Shown: positions 34,885-38,034 of the stretch, one piece after another
Numbering within the stretch: the stretch's first letter is position 1
How the letters are laid out: the number at the start of each line of letters is the position of its first letter
Assembly (NCBI RefSeq): GCF_000430785.1
Contig: NZ_KE387255.1
Span: 19,314-57,347 of the forward strand
DNA: 38,034 nt
Direction: 5' to 3'
Origin: Ectobacillus panaciterrae DSM 19096
GTDB taxonomy: Bacteria; Bacillota; Bacilli; Bacillales; Bacillaceae_G
The notes under the pieces: generated by a model
The model's input: only the letters and a program-made list of their open reading frames with translations
Told to the model about the DNA's origin: nothing
Database searches by the model: none
Program-made: the position numbers and the translations under genes

Positions 34885-35139
34885 GATCTACTCTTATATT
34901 GTTTTCATTGAACATTCAACGATAATTAGTAACGGAATTGATTTTCCGACACCCCCTAATTTGGTTTTAGGGAGTTTTTTAGAAGTTCTCTTCATTATGA
35001 TAAAATTAGGCTTGCGTCTTCTCTAACAACTACTAATTTGATGCATAATTATTAACTTCTTTATGTATTTTTTGAATCTTTTTATTAATGTACTACATTA
35101 ACTTAATGAAATCAACCAGAAATCTTGGATACCCGATTC
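34885..35139. other. Intergenic region, one further hairpin
   Basis: CCCTAA/TTAGGG at about 34953-34973 is followed by GAG and a T6 run on the plus strand, a terminator for plus-strand transcription. No plus-strand gene lies nearby. Nothing else was recognised. Confidence 0.5.
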
Positions 35140-35340
35140 TTAAGTATGTCTATTTTCGTTATTCAACTGACCTAATATGTAATTTATGAAAAAGGCATAA
35201 ACAAAAAACCAAGGGATGGATAGAACTGTGTAAACTAAACCCATAATAATAAGCTGTTGAATAGCATCTGCCCCTGTTTTTACAAATTGCGGTAAAACCG
35301 TTAAGAAAAATACTGCAACCTCCGGATTAAGCACAAAGGA
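35140..35340 (-). pseudogene. LysE/RhtB-family exporter fragment
   Basis: The 64-residue frame reads LNPEVAVFFLTVLPQFVKTG, the conserved (N)LLNPKxxxFFLxxxPQF segment that sits near residue 130 of ~205-residue LysE/RhtB amino-acid exporters, then two hydrophobic helices and a stop after NNENRHT. The N-terminal two thirds are missing. At about 35341 the sequence passes abruptly into the 3' end of the Crp-type gene. Confidence 0.8.
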
Positions 35341-35356
35341 ACGCTCTTTTTAAGTT

Positions 35357-35850
35357 CTAAATCTCTTTGGCTAATTTTTGTAAGCGTTCTTTGTCTTGAA
35401 TGATGTAGCCTCGTGATTGTTTTTCAATGATGTTTGCCTCGCATAGCTGCGCTAGTACGTGAAGTAGATGGCGATATGAGACGCCTAAGTATTCGCATAC
35501 TTCGGTGTGTTTTTCTTTGTAAAAGTTATGATCGGCTGACATAAGTATAAAGGCGGCAAGGCGGTTTTCAAGTGGATAAGCTTGACTTTGCGCATATTTG
35601 GCTGAAATCATAGCCGCCTTTTTACTTAAAAAGATGCATAAATATCTTAGAAAAGTGGTGTCCGTTAAGAGTTCATCTTTACAGGCATGAATTGGAATGG
35701 CAAGACAAATTACTTGCGTGGCAGTTTGGATCCCTTTGGAATAGAGTTCCGCATTTAACAGTTCAATTTCGCCCATGAAGGTTGGAGCTTGTAAAAAATT
35801 GATGAGCGACACTTTGCCATTTTTGTGTGTAACATATATTTTTGCCTTAT
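35357..35850 (-). pseudogene. YeiL-like Crp/Fnr-family regulator, 5'-truncated
   Basis: Readable from NKAKIYVTHKNGKVSLINFLQAPTFMGEIELL (the end of the cyclic-nucleotide-binding-like barrel) through a helix-turn-helix of Crp type (TEVCEYLGVSYRHLLHVLAQL) to a normal C-terminus, LQKLAKEI. The first ~50-60 residues are absent: upstream of 35850 the minus frame enters the antisense of an MFS gene (LPSHSILLPVRAILS). YeiL-type regulators are about 220 residues, and this piece is about 165. It is a remnant or a truncated, probably inactive regulator. Confidence 0.75.
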
Positions 35851-36447
35851 TGGACAGGATGGCTCGTACAGGCAAAAGGATTGAGTGTGACGGAAGCAAG
35901 TCTAATCATGGGATTTGGATTATTGGCACGCGGTGCATCGACGCTGTTTGTCTTCCCACTTGCATCTAAGTATTGGAGCAGTCAAACGGTTATTCTTGTT
36001 TTGACAGTTAGCTCACTTGTAGCGACGGTCCTTTATATTCTCTCTTCGTCATTTAGCACGCTTTTTGTTGTAACAGTTCTATTTAGTGCCGTTTATCCAG
36101 CCCTACTTCCTGCTATTGATAGTACAGCAGGTACCTTAGTACAGCAAGGGAACATACATTACGGGAAAAGTCGTTCGTATGGATCAATTGGCTTTGTTAT
36201 CTCGGTGCTTATCATTAGTATCATAACAGGCTATTTTGGGGATCGGGCGATTTTATGGAGTATGATGGCTGGACTTTGTTTAATGTTTTTAATGAGCGTT
36301 CTACCGACACCAGCTGTACTGTTAGTGAAACCGGCAGCGAAGGATCGTAAGGAGTCACTAACGATGCGCAGTTTATGGAAGGTTAAAAGTTTCCCAAGCG
36401 TACAAAATTTCCGAAATATTGGCTGTACCCCATCACCATCAAGCTAA
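35846..36447 (+). pseudogene. MFS transporter, truncated at both ends
   Basis: The frame starts inside helix 1 (PYWTGWLVQAKGLSVTEASLIMGFGLLARGASTLFVFPLASKYW, as in the HcaT/PPP-like MFS group). It runs through about six helices (SRSYGSIGFVISVLIISIITGYFGDRAIL) and leaves the family after SLWKVKSFPS, ending in unrelated residues before a stop. The true N-terminus and the second six helices are missing. It abuts the truncated Crp gene head to head, so a single deletion removed both starts and their shared promoter. Confidence 0.8.
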
Positions 36448-36621
36448 CACTGGTAAAGAGTTTTTAGGGATATAATATTTTAAACCAAACCATTTACTTC
36501 AGGAGCGAAATCGTGACGTGCGATGGGCTTGAAGAATAAGAAATAATACTCAGGTCATACTGATAGCAGCGATAGTTTTTCTGGCCTATTTTTCACAAAG
36601 AGAAGCAAGGAGATTAAAATC

Positions 36622-36864
36622 ATGGAATTCGTAGACAAGCTGTTTGAATTTTATCGGGACCGGTTAACGGGTGAAGAGGAAGACGCCGAGATCATTGTGG
36701 CTTCTCTTCTGGGAGAGATGGAGCGCGAAGATGTTCTCGATTTGATACAGGAAATGGATGACGAGGAACTGTACGGGCTAATCGGTTTTTATTTGATAAA
36801 AAGCTTGAAAGCAAGGATAGCGAAAGAAGAGTTGAATGAAAATGAGCTCCCAAAGTTTCATTAA
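36622..36864 (+). CDS. Small acidic cytosolic protein, DUF6154-like
   Basis: 80 residues, MEFVDKLFEFYRDRLTGEEEDAEII..., helical and acidic with no membrane segment or cysteine. The pattern FVDxLxExYRxxLTGxEEDA...LLxEMxREDxLDLIxEMxxEELYxLI resembles a small conserved Bacillaceae protein family of unknown function (DUF6154-like, from memory). The start has AAGGAG 9 bases upstream. The 56-residue gene at 36922 follows after 57 bases, with its own binding site. Confidence 0.75.
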   Translation: MEFVDKLFEFYRDRLTGEEEDAEIIVASLLGEMEREDVLDLIQEMDDEELYGLIGFYLIKSLKARIAKEELNENELPKFH

Positions 36865-36921
36865 CGTAAAAAGGAAAAGCGTTTAGGTACTACATTCCAT
36901 TAGAAAGGAGATGCAGCGATA

Positions 36922-37092
36922 ATGAAAAAGAAAAAAGAACCCTTGTTTCAAAGCGGAGAATCAGTGAAAGATGAACGTAAGGGGCATTACAGTATGGACC
37001 CGGAGATGAGTCTTCAATCAGTGAACTTTGCGACAACTGAAAATCCCTACTTGAACGAGCACTATCAAGAAGATTCCAAAGAAGATGAATAG
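36922..37092 (+). CDS. Small hydrophilic protein, 56 residues
   Basis: An ATG 11 bases after AAAGGAG opens a frame MKKKKEPLFQSGES...NPYLNEHYQEDSKEDE, ending TAG at 37092. It is highly charged, with no hydrophobic stretch and an acidic tail. The clear ribosome binding site and codon use like its neighbour support a real gene. The function is unknown. Confidence 0.65.
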   Translation: MKKKKEPLFQSGESVKDERKGHYSMDPEMSLQSVNFATTENPYLNEHYQEDSKEDE

Positions 37093-37140
37093 GATTGTCC
37101 TGCCCTTCACATAAAATCTTGAATGTTTATGCCATTGCAA

Positions 37141-37264
37141 GAAAATAAAAAGACGCTTGCACAAAGCAAGCGTCCCATACGAAATTTGCGGCGAAAGACC
37201 GCGCGCCACATCGCGCGTTTAGCCCGAAGGCTTATCATCCGACTTATGCAAATCAGCTCATCGC
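37141..37264 (-). ncRNA. Candidate structured small RNA with its own promoter and terminator
   Basis: On the minus strand a sigma-A-like promoter (TTGTGC at 37294-37299, 17 bases, TATATT at 37271-37276) precedes a G+C-rich segment unlike its AT-rich surroundings. ATTTGC near the start can pair with GCAAAT about 60 bases later. Between them lie AGCC-UUCG-GGCU, CGCGC-gaugug-GCGCG and GCGG...CCGC hairpins. The transcript ends in a perfect 9-bp terminator (GACGCTTGC/GCAAGCGTC, 37152-37174) with a T5 run. No open frame of use exists. It could be a known Bacillus sRNA (a CsfG-like RNA is one guess) that I cannot identify by eye. Confidence 0.65.
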
Positions 37265-37460
37265 TCAAATAATATAACATAAAACAGAAATTCGCACAAG
37301 TCTTTTATCATTTCACTTCCACTTTTTTCGTTCCCCTTAGATTCCCTTTGTATTGCCGCCTTTAATATATTAAACTTAAAATGAAATCCATATTAAGCAA
37401 AACAACATATAATTTCATTCGTATAACCCTCTTATTTTCAACGCATTTCGACACAAAAAC
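37265..37460. other. Intergenic region, nothing beyond the sRNA promoter
   Basis: It is AT-rich. Apart from the promoter at 37271-37299 no gene or hairpin was recognised. Confidence 0.4.
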
Positions 37461-37653
37461 CACATGAACCTCCCCCACTTACTCGCATCCGCTCCTTGAA
37501 GTGGAGGTTTCTTAGCACCAACAAAGACAAGGTCCCATGAGAAGCGGATTTGCCATCTCCTCTCTGCACCTATGCAGGGGCTCCTTCCTTTATCTGACTA
37601 AGCAACTTCTGCACACACAGAAGGGTGGGAACACACCGTCTACTACTTTTTGC
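37461..37653 (-). repeat. IS200/IS605-type right end with candidate omega-RNA region
   Basis: AACCTCCcccCACTT (37468-37480) pairs with AAGTGGAGGTT (37499-37509), the imperfect subterminal hairpin typical of IS605/IS1341 right ends. It lies 145-185 bases downstream of the tnpB stop, where the guide RNA of TnpB is normally encoded on the same strand. Confidence 0.65.
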
Positions 37654-38034
37654 TTACGCAATCCGTAGATACTTTCTTTTTGTTTCTTCTGGGATATGAC
37701 GCATCTCTCCGTACAGTTCTTTTGCCAAGATGTTGCGAGCACCATGAATGTCCCGGTGTTCTTCGTAGCCGCACACACAAACGTAGTTGCGTGTCCGCAC
37801 TTTCTTTCTTCTTTGACAACATGGACATGTTTGAGAAGTGTATGCTTCGTCTACAAGAAACAAGAGAATGCCTTTTGCGTGCAGTTTATACGCCAAATAC
37901 GCGCGGAGTGTGCCAAATGACCAATTTGACAGCTTTTGGTTGACGTGTTTCGTCCGTTTTTTCTTTTTCCTTCGCTGTACGCCTTCTGGATTGCCGACGA
38001 AAACTTGCTTCACTTCGTTTTCCAGGCACCAATC
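37654..38034 (-). CDS. tnpB: TnpB (IS605 OrfB) RNA-guided nuclease, C-terminal part; start lies beyond the right edge
   Basis: At least 126 residues are visible. [38 protein letters not shown] leads to [23 protein letters not shown] (four-cysteine zinc finger) and [20 protein letters not shown], with the last RuvC-type catalytic Asp in HRDIHGARN. These are the final elements of a TnpB, the ancestor-type RNA-guided nuclease of IS200/IS605 transposons. The visible part is intact. It differs from the short TnpB fragment at 26463-26690, which covers an earlier part of the protein. Confidence 0.9.
   Translation of the reverse strand, partial: DWCLENEVKQVFVGNPEGVQRRKKKKRTKHVNQKLSNWSFGTLRAYLAYKLHAKGILLFLVDEAYTSQTCPCCQRRKKVRTRNYVCVCGYEEHRDIHGARNILAKELYGEMRHIPEETKRKYLRIA

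Noticed and set aside
34851-35050. T-box riboswitch before EamA
   Set aside because: The terminator looks right, but the conserved T-box sequence and specifier loop are absent.

Overview
The window looks like chromosomal DNA of a low-GC, spore-forming Bacillaceae. Ribosome binding sites are strong AGGAGG types, TTG and GTG starts are common, and intrinsic terminators are typical. Recognisable families include an Est30-type carboxylesterase, LtaS, a YybE/YybF-like LysR-MFS pair, a YeiL-like Crp regulator and a CgeB-family glycosyltransferase. I cannot name the species. No rRNA, tRNA or CRISPR array was seen.

Layout. 1-3.6 kb: two divergent coiled-coil proteins, one with 21-residue tandem repeats, then a GT2 glycosyltransferase and the wreck of a second one. 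3.7-5.3 kb: a replication-relaxation-type protein, an XRE regulator and a PAS-like protein. 5.4-13.5 kb: the 3' wreck of a GT2 gene, a 6.5-kb cassette with perfect mobile-element boundaries (24/25-bp inverted repeats, 8-bp target duplication), then an intact GT2 gene. The cassette carries one SNF2/SWIM helicase gene, itself split by a complete group II intron inside its Walker A lysine codon. 14-26 kb: a surface-glycan locus with two SAM methyltransferases, two tandem WbsX-type enzymes, a LamG-CgeB fusion, a sulfotransferase, decayed APS kinase and ATP sulfurylase genes, and a complete dTDP-L-rhamnose operon (rmlA-rmlC-rmlB-rmlD). 26.7-38 kb: LTA synthase, an IS4-type wreck, the MFS/LysR pair, carboxylesterase, an EamA transporter, three gene fragments joined by deletions, two small Bacillus-type proteins, a candidate structured RNA and a TnpB gene running off the right edge.

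How the parts fit. The glycan genes can make dTDP-rhamnose, transfer sugars, methylate and sulfate them. The CgeB relation and the low-complexity coiled-coil proteins suggest, by inference only, that the product decorates the spore surface. The locus has been heavily rearranged. Two copies of a convergent GT2 pair exist, and each copy has kept the opposite gene. The copy without the cassette gives an in-window 'empty site' for the 6.5-kb element. Local PAPS-making genes are dead although the sulfotransferase is intact.
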